Numbered from the stretch's first letter, positions 1 to 6,145 are shown. The stretch is 7,189 nt of DNA from Stenotrophomonas sp. (GCA_003484865.1 DMZT01000437.1:1-7189); one strand, 5' to 3'. The notes: generated by a model not told the origin, from the letters alone. Numbers and translations are program-made.

Positions 1-1334
1 CGCCCAGCGCTGATTTCGGCGGGGTCATCGCCCTGCGCGAGGCCTACCTCAGCCCCGGCTTCTGGGCCGATCGCCTGCCCGATCCGGACCGCGTGATCCT
101 CGATCGCGCCGGTATCGCAGCGCAGAACGCCCGGATGCGGTCCGAGGATGCCTCGATCCATGACCTGCGCGCGCTGCCGGCGCAGCTGCCCCGCGCTCAC
201 GTGCTGGGCAGCATCCAGTCGCTGTCCAAATGGCCGGAGCGCACGCTGTATGGCCAGGACGGCAAGACCATCAGCGACCGGCAGCGCACTGACACCTTGG
301 CCAATCTCGCGCTGGAGGCGATACCGGCGCAGCGCCCCCTCCAGTACGGCCTGGTCACCCATCGTGCCGCGCTGCGGGCGTTCCCGACCGCGCTGCGGGT
401 GTTCAGCAGCCAAGGCGACACCGACATCGACCGCTTCCAGGAGTCGGCGCTGTTCCCCGGCGACGCCGTGGCGGTGCTGCATGAAAGCGCCGACGGGCGC
501 TGGCTGTTCATTACCAGCGAACGTTATTCGGCGTGGATCGAGAAGCGCTTCGTGGGTATCGGTGACGCGGACACCGTGCTCGGCTACGGTCAGCACGGTC
601 CTTACCGCGTGGTCACCGGCGCCACGGCGTTCACCGCCTACACCCCAGAGGAACCGCGCGTGTCGCGGCTCCAACTGGACATGGGCGTGCGCCTGCCGGT
701 GATCGCCGACTGGCCGCTGGAGAAGACCGTCAATGGCCAACAGGCCCACGCCGCGCATGTGGTGCAGCTGCCGGTGCGCGATGCCGAGGGCCGCCTGGCG
801 CTGGTCCCGGCACTGCTGCCGCGTTCGCAGGACACTGCGGACGACTACCTGCCGCTGACCCCGCGCACGCTGCTGACCCAGGCCTTCAAGTTCCTCGGCG
901 AACGCTACGGCTGGGGCCACGATTACGACACCCGCGACTGCAGCGGCTTCGTCTCGGAGATCTACCGCAGTGCCGGCGTGCTGATGCCACGCAACACCAG
1001 CGCGCAGGCGATCAGCCCCGCGCTGGACCGCATCGCCTTTACCGCCAAGGACGGCACGCCCACGCGCGATGCCGCCGTACAAGCACTGCAGGTCGGCGAT
1101 CTGGTCTACATCCCCGGGCACGTGATGATGGCGATCGGCCACATCGACGGCCGTACCTGGCTGATCCATGACACCGCCGGCGGCGGCTGGATCGGCGCGG
1201 ACGGCAAGCGCGTGCAGGCCCATCTCAACGGCGTGTCGGTCACTCCACTGGAGCCGATGATGGCCAGCGATACCGTGAGCTACATCGACCGCATCACCAA
1301 CATCCAGCGCCTTCGGCCACAGACCCCTGAATGA
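1..1334 (+). CDS. NlpC/P60 family murein peptidase with SH3 domains (5' end missing)
   Basis: This is the C-terminal part of a secreted or periplasmic cysteine peptidase predicted to cut murein peptides, probably after D-Glu. The frame is open from the left edge (first whole codon at 3), and the segment before the GTG at 93 reads as normal protein (ALREAYLSPGFWADRLPDPD). The gene therefore starts outside the window and the GTG is probably not its start. The N-terminal part resembles the NlpC/P60-stabilising segment, followed by SH3-like domains around codons 115-275 of the fragment. The C-terminal catalytic domain shows GWGHDYDTRDCSGF with the nucleophile Cys encoded at 939-941, a His in PGHVMM at 1119-1121, and a third polar residue in LIHD (His at 1167-1169). 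This layout matches the SH3b-containing NlpC/P60 enzymes typified by Desulfovibrio vulgaris lysin and Bacillus YkfC. The stop overlaps the epimerase start as ATGA, so the two are probably translationally coupled. Export cannot be judged because the N terminus is missing. Confidence 0.9.
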   Translation, partial: PSADFGGVIALREAYLSPGFWADRLPDPDRVILDRAGIAAQNARMRSEDASIHDLRALPAQLPRAHVLGSIQSLSKWPERTLYGQDGKTISDRQRTDTLANLALEAIPAQRPLQYGLVTHRAALRAFPTALRVFSSQGDTDIDRFQESALFPGDAVAVLHESADGRWLFITSERYSAWIEKRFVGIGDADTVLGYGQHGPYRVVTGATAFTAYTPEEPRVSRLQLDMGVRLPVIADWPLEKTVNGQQAHAAHVVQLPVRDAEGRLALVPALLPRSQDTADDYLPLTPRTLLTQAFKFLGERYGWGHDYDTRDCSGFVSEIYRSAGVLMPRNTSAQAISPALDRIAFTAKDGTPTRDAAVQALQVGDLVYIPGHVMMAIGHIDGRTWLIHDTAGGGWIGADGKRVQAHLNGVSVTPLEPMMASDTVSYIDRITNIQRLRPQTPE

Positions 1335-2437
1335 AGATCACCGACATCGAACTCGGCATGCTGCGCGTGCCGCTGAAGACCCCGTTCAAGACCGCGCTGC
1401 GCACCGTGGACACCGTCGAAGACGTGGTGGTGCTGGTCCGCACCGACAGCGGCCACACCGGCTACGGTGAAGCGCCGGCCACCGCGGTGATCACGGGGGA
1501 CACCCACGGCTCGATCATCGAGGCCATCGACAGCTTCATCAAACCGCGCCTGATCGGCGAGGACGTGGCCAACCTCAACCGGCTCTGCGGGCTGATCCAG
1601 ACCTCGATGGAGCGCAACACCAGCGCCAAGGCGGCGGTGGAGATCGCGGTCTACGATCTGTGGGCCCAGCTGCACAACGCACCGCTGTACCGCATGCTCG
1701 GCGGTGGCGATCCGGTGATCACCACCGACATCACCATCAGCGTGGACTACATCGACAAGATGGTGGCCGACTCGCTCTCGGCGATCGAACGCGGGTTCGA
1801 ATCGCTGAAGATCAAGGTCGGCAAGGACATCGGCCTGGACATCGAGCGGGTCAAGGCGATCCACGCCGCGGTGCAGGGCCGCGCCCTGCTGCGCCTGGAT
1901 GCCAACCAGGGCTGGACCGCCAAACAGGCCGTGCATGCGATGCGTGCGCTGGAAGAAGCCGGCGTGGTGCTGGAACTGCTCGAGCAGCCGGTCAAGGCCG
2001 CCGACATCAGTGGCCTGAAATACGTCACCGACCGCGTCAACACCCCGGTCATGGCCGATGAAAGCGTGTTCAACCCCGGCCAGGTATTCGACCTGATCCA
2101 GCAGCGCGCCGCCGACATCATCAACATCAAGCTGATGAAGACCGGCGGGTTGTCCAACGCGATCCGCATCGCCGACATCGCCGCGATCTACGGCGTGCCG
2201 TGCATGATCGGCTGCATGATCGAATCGAGCATCTCCGTGGCCGCCGCCGTGCACCTGGCCGTCGCCAAGAGCGACATCATCACCAAGGTGGATCTGGACG
2301 GGCCATCACTGGGCCAGTTCAACCCGGTCACCGGTGGGGTCAACTTCAACGAATCGGAAATCACCATCAGCGATGCGCCCGGGCTGGGCATCACCGAGGT
2401 ACGTGGGCTGGAGATGATCACGCCGCGGCGGTGGTGA
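1331..2437 (+). CDS. ykfB: L-Ala-D/L-Glu (dipeptide) epimerase, enolase superfamily
   Basis: This cytoplasmic enzyme interconverts L-Ala-D-Glu and L-Ala-L-Glu, allowing murein dipeptides to be broken down. The 368-residue length is normal for the family. The N-terminal capping domain carries PFKTALRTV, with Arg24 at the position known to contact the Glu side chain in the B. subtilis enzyme. The barrel carries all expected catalytic parts: LKIKVG (Lys160 and Lys162, one acid/base), metal ligands Asp190 (LRLDANQGW), Glu218 (LLEQPV) and Asp243 (MADESV), the opposite Lys267 in NIKLMKTGG, and the DLD motif at 321-323 that binds the dipeptide amino group in this subfamily. These residues separate it from mandelate racemase, muconate-cycloisomerase and OSBS-type relatives. 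Its ATG overlaps the stop of the upstream peptidase gene by four bases and has no good Shine-Dalgarno of its own, which fits coupling. The symbol follows the B. subtilis homologue; the E. coli counterpart is YcjG. The enzymatic class is secure; exact dipeptide preference is inferred. Confidence 0.95.
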   Translation: MKITDIELGMLRVPLKTPFKTALRTVDTVEDVVVLVRTDSGHTGYGEAPATAVITGDTHGSIIEAIDSFIKPRLIGEDVANLNRLCGLIQTSMERNTSAKAAVEIAVYDLWAQLHNAPLYRMLGGGDPVITTDITISVDYIDKMVADSLSAIERGFESLKIKVGKDIGLDIERVKAIHAAVQGRALLRLDANQGWTAKQAVHAMRALEEAGVVLELLEQPVKAADISGLKYVTDRVNTPVMADESVFNPGQVFDLIQQRAADIINIKLMKTGGLSNAIRIADIAAIYGVPCMIGCMIESSISVAAAVHLAVAKSDIITKVDLDGPSLGQFNPVTGGVNFNESEITISDAPGLGITEVRGLEMITPRRW

Positions 2438-2458
2438 CACTGCCTGCACCACCTGCGG

Positions 2459-2483
2459 GTAGAGCCACCCCATGGGTGGCTGC
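2459..2483 (+). repeat. SMAG/REP-like palindrome 1 (GTAG head on + strand)
   Basis: GTAG at 2459-2462 is followed by a perfect 7-base stem, GCCACCC (2464-2470) and GGGTGGC (2474-2480), around a CAT loop, then TGC. A GTAG head plus a short GC-rich hairpin is the hallmark of S. maltophilia SMAG elements. Its stem sequence differs from the two downstream copies, and it lies in the opposite orientation, so together they form an inverted arrangement. Confidence 0.8.
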
Positions 2484-2505
2484 TGTTCGCGCGATTCCGG
2501 CGTGC

Positions 2506-2530
2506 GTAGCCGACCAACGGTCGGCTCTAC
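2506..2530 (-). repeat. SMAG/REP-like palindrome 2 (GTAG head on - strand)
   Basis: Perfect 8-base stem AGCCGACC (2508-2515) and GGTCGGCT (2519-2526) with an AAC loop, ending in CTAC (GTAG on the minus strand). It lies tail to tail with palindrome 1. Such elements between genes can form RNA hairpins that pause, terminate or protect transcripts. Confidence 0.8.
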
Positions 2531-2550
2531 TTCGCGCGATTCCGCCTTGC

Positions 2551-2575
2551 GCAGCCGACCAACGGTCGGCTCTAC
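2551..2575 (-). repeat. SMAG/REP-like palindrome 3 (GTAG head on - strand)
   Basis: The stem and loop are identical to those of palindrome 2: AGCCGACC (2553-2560), AAC, GGTCGGCT (2564-2571), followed by CTAC at 2572-2575. It sits exactly 45 bases downstream of its twin as part of the tandem duplication, and 46 bases before the regulator's start codon. Confidence 0.8.
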
Positions 2576-2621
2576 CCGGTGCTTTGCGTATTCTCTCCTT
2601 TCCGGACCTGATGCCCCATCC

Positions 2622-3470
2622 ATGCCCCCTCTGGTGAAAATCCGCTCCGAGCGTGACCACATGTCGGCGATCGAACGTCGCATCGCCGACTTCATCCTCG
2701 ACAACGCCCATCTCCTGCGCGATTACTCCTCCCAGCAGTTGGCCAGTGCATTGGGGATCAGCCAGTCCAGCGTGGTCAAGTTCAGCCAGAAGCTGGGCTT
2801 CAAGGGCTACCCCGATCTCAAGTACTCCATCGGCGAGGCCGTCGCGCGCGCCGGCAACGACCCGCACAGCCGGCCACCGGCGCCCGAGGCGGCCGACGGT
2901 TTCACCCAGATCGCCGAGCGCCTGCGCGCAAGCAAAGCCGCGGCCGAAGAAGAGACCTGGCTGGCCAATCCCCAGGCCGACATCGAAGCCATCGTGCAGC
3001 TGATCGATGGGGCGCCCAAGGTATTCGTCTACGGGTTGGGCGATGACGGCCTGTACGCGCGCGAGTTCGCCATGCGGCTGTCGCTGCTCGGCATGCTCAC
3101 CGTGCACCACGCCGACCCGATCCTGATGATGGCCAACCTCTCGGCCGCGCGGCCCGGGGATGCGATGCTGGTGTTCTCCGAATTCGGCAAGCTGCCGCAG
3201 TTGTTCCAGCTGTCGCGCCAGTTCCAGGACATGGGCGGCAAGGTGGTCTCGATCACCCGCCACAGCGCCAACCCGCTGCGCGCGCACGCCGATGCCAGCC
3301 TGGTGCTGTGCGCCCACGACCCGGCGCCGCACGTGGCACAACTGCTGTACCGTTCCTCATTGCAGTCGTTGCTGGATGTTGTCTTCGTCCTGCTGTGCCA
3401 CGCCAACCCGGACCGCCACCGCCAGCTCGGGGTGAACCTGGAACGGATCGAACACCTGATCGACAGCTGA
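2622..3470 (+). CDS. RpiR/MurR-family transcriptional regulator (HTH_6 + SIS)
   Basis: A 282-residue regulator with the standard RpiR layout. An N-terminal helix-turn-helix spans about residues 5-75, with the recognition region SSQQLASALGISQSSVVKFS at 36-55. A SIS domain covers about 125-235. The ATG at 2622 was chosen because the family begins near here (KIRSERDHMSAIERRIADFI); the open frame continues upstream to 2472 only by reading through the SMAG palindromes. No clear Shine-Dalgarno precedes it; an in-frame GTG at 2634 is an alternative. RpiR proteins usually sense phosphosugars through GxGxS and SxSGxT loops. Here the first loop reads GLGDDG (138-143) and the second SEFGK (186-190), so the usual phosphate-binding Ser/Thr residues are partly replaced. 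By position it probably controls the flanking murein-peptide genes, as MurR controls MurNAc-6-P use in E. coli; its effector is unknown. Confidence 0.92.
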   Translation: MPPLVKIRSERDHMSAIERRIADFILDNAHLLRDYSSQQLASALGISQSSVVKFSQKLGFKGYPDLKYSIGEAVARAGNDPHSRPPAPEAADGFTQIAERLRASKAAAEEETWLANPQADIEAIVQLIDGAPKVFVYGLGDDGLYAREFAMRLSLLGMLTVHHADPILMMANLSAARPGDAMLVFSEFGKLPQLFQLSRQFQDMGGKVVSITRHSANPLRAHADASLVLCAHDPAPHVAQLLYRSSLQSLLDVVFVLLCHANPDRHRQLGVNLERIEHLIDS

Positions 3471-3475
3471 TCCCT

Positions 3476-3479
3476 GGAG
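3476..3479 (+). promoter_or_regulatory. Ribosome binding site for the L,D-transpeptidase-like gene
   Basis: GGAG lies nine bases before the first of two adjacent ATG codons (3489 and 3492), favouring 3489. The site is in the 18-base gap after the regulator's stop, which indicates co-transcription with it. Confidence 0.6.
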
Positions 3480-3488
3480 TCCGCCACG

Positions 3489-4247
3489 ATGATGTCGCTG
3501 TTCCGTTCCGTCACCGCCGCGGTGCTGCTGCTCGCCACCGCTCCCGTCTTGGCCACCCCACTGGATGGCAGCACGCAGCTGGTCGTGGTCACCACCGAAG
3601 GCTGGGACGCCACCCAGGGCAAGCTCCAGGCCTTTGAGCGCACTGCGCAGGGCTGGCAGCCGCACGGCGCCGCCGTCGATGTCGCCGTGGGCCGCAGCGG
3701 CAGCGCCTGGGGTGAAGGACTGCATCCGGCCCAGGCCGGAACGCCGCAGAAGCAGGAAGGCGACGGGCGCAGCCCGGCCGGTATCTTTGCGATCGGGCCG
3801 GCCTTCGGCTATGCGCCCGGCGTCACCAGCGGCCTGCCCTACCAGCCGATGCGCGACACCAGCTACTGCATGGATGTGCCGGATTCGCCGTATTACAACC
3901 GCATCGTCGATGCCGAGGTGGTCGGGGCGGAGGCAGTGGAAGGCTCGACCGAGCCGATGCGGCTGGACCTGCACAACAAGGGCGACGTGCGCTACCGCGA
4001 AGGCTTCGTCATCGAGCACAACCCCAAGGCCACGCCCGGGCGTGGCAGCTGCATCTTCGCCCACCTGTGGCGCGCGCCCGGTGAGGCCACCGCCGGCTGC
4101 ACCGCGATGGCGCCCGCACCGATGACCACGCTGCTGGCCTGGTTGCAGGCCAGCGCGCGGCCGCGCTTCGTGCTGTTGCCGCGCGCGGAGTACCAGCGCC
4201 TGCAGGCCGAGTGGCAGCTGCCCGTGCTGGCGGGGAGCGTACCGTGA
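3489..4247 (+). CDS. Exported YkuD-type L,D-transpeptidase-like protein
   Basis: A 252-residue protein of the YkuD/ErfK-related family (COG3786 type), predicted to act on murein tetrapeptides in the periplasm as an L,D-transpeptidase or related activity. Residues 1-22 form a Sec signal peptide: a basic residue, a hydrophobic run, and a likely cut after VLA. Family hallmarks are visible: GRSGSAWGEG near 68-77, KQEGDGRSPAGIFAIGPAFGY at 88-108, and the catalytic region GSCIFAHLW at 186-194 followed by TAGCTAM at 201-207. Cys204 is the likely nucleophile and His192 its partner. This differs from the classical HGT...SHGC(I/V)R motif of YbiS and YcfS but is normal for this subfamily. It lies 18 bases after the regulator gene and overlaps the permease start, so the three form one unit. 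Substrate and reaction (cross-linking or trimming) cannot be told from sequence. Confidence 0.88.
   Translation: MMSLFRSVTAAVLLLATAPVLATPLDGSTQLVVVTTEGWDATQGKLQAFERTAQGWQPHGAAVDVAVGRSGSAWGEGLHPAQAGTPQKQEGDGRSPAGIFAIGPAFGYAPGVTSGLPYQPMRDTSYCMDVPDSPYYNRIVDAEVVGAEAVEGSTEPMRLDLHNKGDVRYREGFVIEHNPKATPGRGSCIFAHLWRAPGEATAGCTAMAPAPMTTLLAWLQASARPRFVLLPRAEYQRLQAEWQLPVLAGSVP
4232..4237 (+). promoter_or_regulatory. Ribosome binding site fixing the GTG start of the permease
   Basis: GGGGAG ends six bases before the GTG at 4244. It lies inside the end of the transpeptidase-like gene and supports the GTG over the in-frame ATG at 4211, which would add 11 unconserved residues. Confidence 0.75.
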
Positions 4248-5545
4248 GTACCGCACCGCCGGATCCGCAGCTCGAACGCGCGGTCAGCCGCTGGCAGATC
4301 GTCGGCCTCTCGATCAACGATGTGATCGGCAGTGGCATCTACCTGCTGCCGGCCGCCACCGTTGCCCTGCTCGGTCCCTTCAGCCTGTGGGGCGTGGTCG
4401 CCGCCGGCATCGTGGTCGCGCTGCTGGTGCTCTGCTACGCGCAGGCGGCCAGCTACTTCGACGAGCCCGGCGGCAGCTATCTGTATGCGCGTGAGGCGTT
4501 CGGCCGGTTTGCCGGGTTCGAGATCGGCTGGATGATCTGGCTGACCCGGATCAGCTCCGCGGCGGCGCTCAGCAATGCACTGGCCGATGCGGTGGCGCGC
4601 TTCTGGCCCTGGGCCGGGCATGACATCGGCCGCGTCGCGATCATCGTGGTCTCGCTCGGTTTCCTCACCGCGGTGAACGTGGCCGGCGTGCGCTCGGCGG
4701 CGCGCACCGGGGTGATCCTGGTGATCGGCAAGCTGCTGCCGCTGCTGCTGTTCGTGGCGATCGGCGTGTTCTACGTCGATACCGATCTGGCCTTCTCCGG
4801 CGTGCGCCCGGACCCGCACGATCTGCAGCGCATGGGCGAAGCCGCACTCCTGCTGCTGTATGCCTACGCCGGCTTCGAGAACATCCCGGCCGCCGCCGGC
4901 GAGTACAAGAACCCGCGCCGCGATATTCCGTTCGCGTTGATCACCATGATCATCACCGTCACCGTGATCTACGGCGCGGTGCAGTTCATCGCGCAGGGCA
5001 CGCTGGCCGGATTGGCCAGCTCGCCGACGCCACTGGCCGATGCCGCCGCCAGCTTCGGTGGTCTGACGCTCGCCTTGATCCTGACCGTCGGCGCGACGAT
5101 CTCCATCCTCGGCACCAACAGCAACACGATGATGATGGGGCCGCGCTTCCTGTTCGCGTTGGCGCGCGATGGCTACGGGCCGAAGATCCTGGCCCAGGTG
5201 CACCCGCGCTTCCGCACCCCGGCGGCGGCGATCATCGCGCAGGGCCTGATCGCGCTGGCGCTGGCGTTGTCCGGTTCGTTCGTGCAGCTGGCACTGCTGT
5301 CGATGACCACGCGCCTGTTCGCCTACATCGGCACGGCCGCCGCGGTGCTGGTGCTGGCGCGTCGTTTCCGTGATCGCCCGGGTGCGCTGAAACTGCCGGG
5401 TGGCCCGCTGATTCCGATCCTCGCGCTGGTACTGTGCCTGGCCCTGTTCGCCAGTGCGAGCTGGCAGAACATCGCCGCGGCAGGCATCGCGTTTGCCGTG
5501 GGTGCGGTGATCTACAAATTCCCGCGCCGCGATCACCCGGGCTGA
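4244..5545 (+). CDS. APC-superfamily amino acid permease
   Basis: A 433-residue inner-membrane secondary transporter with about 12 hydrophobic segments (roughly 18-40, 44-70, 90-115, 128-148, 156-178, 198-217, 229-251, 271-293, 324-345, 348-372, 388-404, 407-424). The unwound first helix has GSGIY (29-33), the backbone-binding GSGI-type motif for the substrate amino and carboxyl groups. The sixth segment has YAYAGFENIPAAAGEYKNP (206-224), the conserved FaFxGFE-like region, and RFLFALARDGYGPKIL (301-316) is the usual cytoplasmic loop. The GTG start at 4244 overlaps the previous stop (GTGA) and has a strong Shine-Dalgarno; starting at 4211 instead would add an unlikely Arg-rich head. Substrate is not predictable from motifs alone. 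Linkage to peptidase, epimerase and transpeptidase genes suggests amino acids or small products of murein turnover (Ala, Glu, or a dipeptide), but this is inference. Confidence 0.92.
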   Translation: MSTAPPDPQLERAVSRWQIVGLSINDVIGSGIYLLPAATVALLGPFSLWGVVAAGIVVALLVLCYAQAASYFDEPGGSYLYAREAFGRFAGFEIGWMIWLTRISSAAALSNALADAVARFWPWAGHDIGRVAIIVVSLGFLTAVNVAGVRSAARTGVILVIGKLLPLLLFVAIGVFYVDTDLAFSGVRPDPHDLQRMGEAALLLLYAYAGFENIPAAAGEYKNPRRDIPFALITMIITVTVIYGAVQFIAQGTLAGLASSPTPLADAAASFGGLTLALILTVGATISILGTNSNTMMMGPRFLFALARDGYGPKILAQVHPRFRTPAAAIIAQGLIALALALSGSFVQLALLSMTTRLFAYIGTAAAVLVLARRFRDRPGALKLPGGPLIPILALVLCLALFASASWQNIAAAGIAFAVGAVIYKFPRRDHPG

Positions 5546-5555
5546 GCCGATGCGC

Positions 5556-5586
5556 AGGTGAATGGCGCTTGATGTGTCATTCACCT
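5556..5586 (+). terminator. Hairpin after the permease: candidate operon terminator or operator
   Basis: AGGTGAATG (5556-5564) and CATTCACCT (5578-5586) are perfect inverted repeats. Four further pairs, two of them G-T, extend the stem to 13 with a TTGAT loop. It begins 10 bases after the permease stop, the right place for a terminator, but no T-run follows, so intrinsic termination is uncertain. Its arms contain GGTGAA/TTCACC, shared with the palindrome downstream, so it may instead be a protein-binding site. Confidence 0.45.
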
Positions 5587-5620
5587 CGCGGGTCCATGAC
5601 GTTAACCCGGCTTTGGGTAC

Positions 5621-5634
5621 GGTGAAGCTTCACC
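5621..5634. promoter_or_regulatory. Perfect 14-base palindrome ahead of the 115-residue gene
   Basis: GGTGAAGCTTCACC is a perfect dyad ending six bases before the GGAG of the next gene. It could be an operator or, in RNA, a small hairpin next to the ribosome binding site. The flanks TTGGGT (5614-5619) and ACCCAA (5632-5637) give a second, overlapping pairing option. No convincing -35/-10 pair was recognised around it. Confidence 0.45.
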
Positions 5635-5639
5635 CAACC

Positions 5640-5643
5640 GGAG
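5640..5643 (+). promoter_or_regulatory. Ribosome binding site for the 115-residue gene
   Basis: GGAG sits seven bases before the ATG at 5651 and just after the perfect palindrome, confirming a real translation start. Confidence 0.65.
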
Positions 5644-5650
5644 CCAACAC

Positions 5651-5998
5651 ATGAGCACTGACTATCAGATCCCCGGCCGGGTGCCGGAAGACGGTGTCCC
5701 GCGCCAGGCCGTATCGGACTATTGGCGTGAGCGCTTCCCGAGCGAACCGTACTACGACAACAACCAGTTCTTCGATGATTACGAGCCCGCGTATCAGCTC
5801 GGTCATCGCACCCGTGCCGACGACATGATCCGCGCGTATGAAGAAGTGGAGGCCGAGCTGCAGACCCGTTGGGCGCAGGAACACGGCCAGAGCAAGCTGA
5901 GCTGGGAACAGGCCCGCAATGCGGTCCGCCGCGGCTGGGATGAATCCACCGCGCTGCGCCAGGCACACCTGGACAAGGGCGTGCCGCGCGGCACCTGA
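5651..5998 (+). CDS. Small soluble protein of unknown function (115 aa)
   Basis: A short charged cytoplasmic protein with no signal peptide, no membrane segment and no catalytic motif that I recognise. The N terminus is polar and Pro-containing (residues 1-30). The centre has an aromatic/acidic stretch, EPYYDNNQFFDDYEPAYQLG (32-51). The rest is probably helical, with AYEEVEAELQTRW (62-74) and SKLSWEQARNAVRRGWDE (81-98). This pattern (YYD...F..Y.PAY..G......E.EL...W......L.WE.AR.AVR..W) recalls an uncharacterised proteobacterial family that I associate, from memory, with general stress gene neighbourhoods; no function is established. A good GGAG precedes the ATG. It stands alone: the permease operon ends 105 bases upstream and a hairpin follows, so it is probably monocistronic. 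The codon pattern matches its neighbours, and coding status looks solid. Confidence 0.8.
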   Translation: MSTDYQIPGRVPEDGVPRQAVSDYWRERFPSEPYYDNNQFFDDYEPAYQLGHRTRADDMIRAYEEVEAELQTRWAQEHGQSKLSWEQARNAVRRGWDESTALRQAHLDKGVPRGT

Positions 5999-6029
5999 TC
6001 GCGCCTTCCCGCACGGCGACAGCGCAAAC

Positions 6030-6059
6030 GACAGCGGCGGCCTTCGGGTCGCCGTTGTC
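6030..6059 (+). terminator. UUCG-loop hairpin after the 115-residue gene
   Basis: A 13-base-pair stem (6030-6042 with 6047-6059, two G-T pairs) closes a C(TTCG)G tetraloop, among the most stable hairpin loops. It starts 31 bases after the stop at 5998. The plus strand has no T-run after it (ATGCCCGC follows), while the minus-strand exit has only a short TTT. A terminator is the best reading, but 3' end processing or RNA stabilisation is also possible. Confidence 0.6.
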
Positions 6060-6135
6060 ATGCCCGCAGGACCTTTGGTCCACGCGGCGTTGATGGCCAT
6101 GGTGTACAACAGGGGCTGGCCATCGCCTCCCCGAC

Positions 6136-6140
6136 GGAGA
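6136..6140 (+). promoter_or_regulatory. Ribosome binding site for the sugar dehydrogenase gene
   Basis: GGAGA ends five bases before the ATG at 6146, supporting this start, which is immediately followed by a signal peptide. Confidence 0.65.
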
Positions 6141-6145
6141 CTTCC

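Larger units (their letters stand above)
2486..2575. repeat. Two tandem 45-base units, each carrying a SMAG palindrome
   Basis: Units 2486-2530 and 2531-2575 are identical at 42 of 45 bases; the differences fall in the eight bases between TTCGCGCGATTCCG and the hairpin. This indicates a local duplication of spacer plus element. Confidence 0.85.

Noticed and set aside
1280..2254. Minus-strand open frame of 324 codons opposite the epimerase
   Set aside because: Its His/Asp/Gly/Val-rich translation is the antisense shadow of the epimerase, whose catalytic residues are all intact on the plus strand.
2459..2575. CRISPR-like array
   Set aside because: There are only three short palindromes with GTAG heads, mixed orientation and duplicated spacers. 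This is a REP/SMAG pattern, not repeats with unique spacers.
2584..2594. Possible promoter (TTGCGT, TATTCT) ahead of the regulator
   Set aside because: The two hexamers overlap rather than being about 17 bases apart, and no suitable partner was found for either.
2472..2621. N-terminal extension of the regulator to the ATG at 2472
   Set aside because: These 50 codons translate the SMAG palindromes, giving a repeated RSRPTVGST peptide. RpiR proteins begin near the ATG at 2622.
4211..4243. ATG start at 4211 for the permease
   Set aside because: It would add MAAARAGGERT, unlike other APC permease N termini. The GTG at 4244 has a strong Shine-Dalgarno and a typical overlap with the upstream stop.
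3992..5584. Long minus-strand open frame of 530 codons
   Set aside because: It lies antisense to the permease and transpeptidase-like genes, which have clear family motifs. Its translation is Arg/His/Gln/Gly-rich low-complexity sequence, typical of a shadow frame in high-GC DNA.
6069..6110. Possible promoter or operator ahead of the dehydrogenase (small GGACC/GGTCC dyad, TTGATG, TACAAC)
   Set aside because: TTGATG and TACAAC are only 9 bases apart, too close for a sigma-70 promoter, and a 5-base dyad is not significant in this composition.
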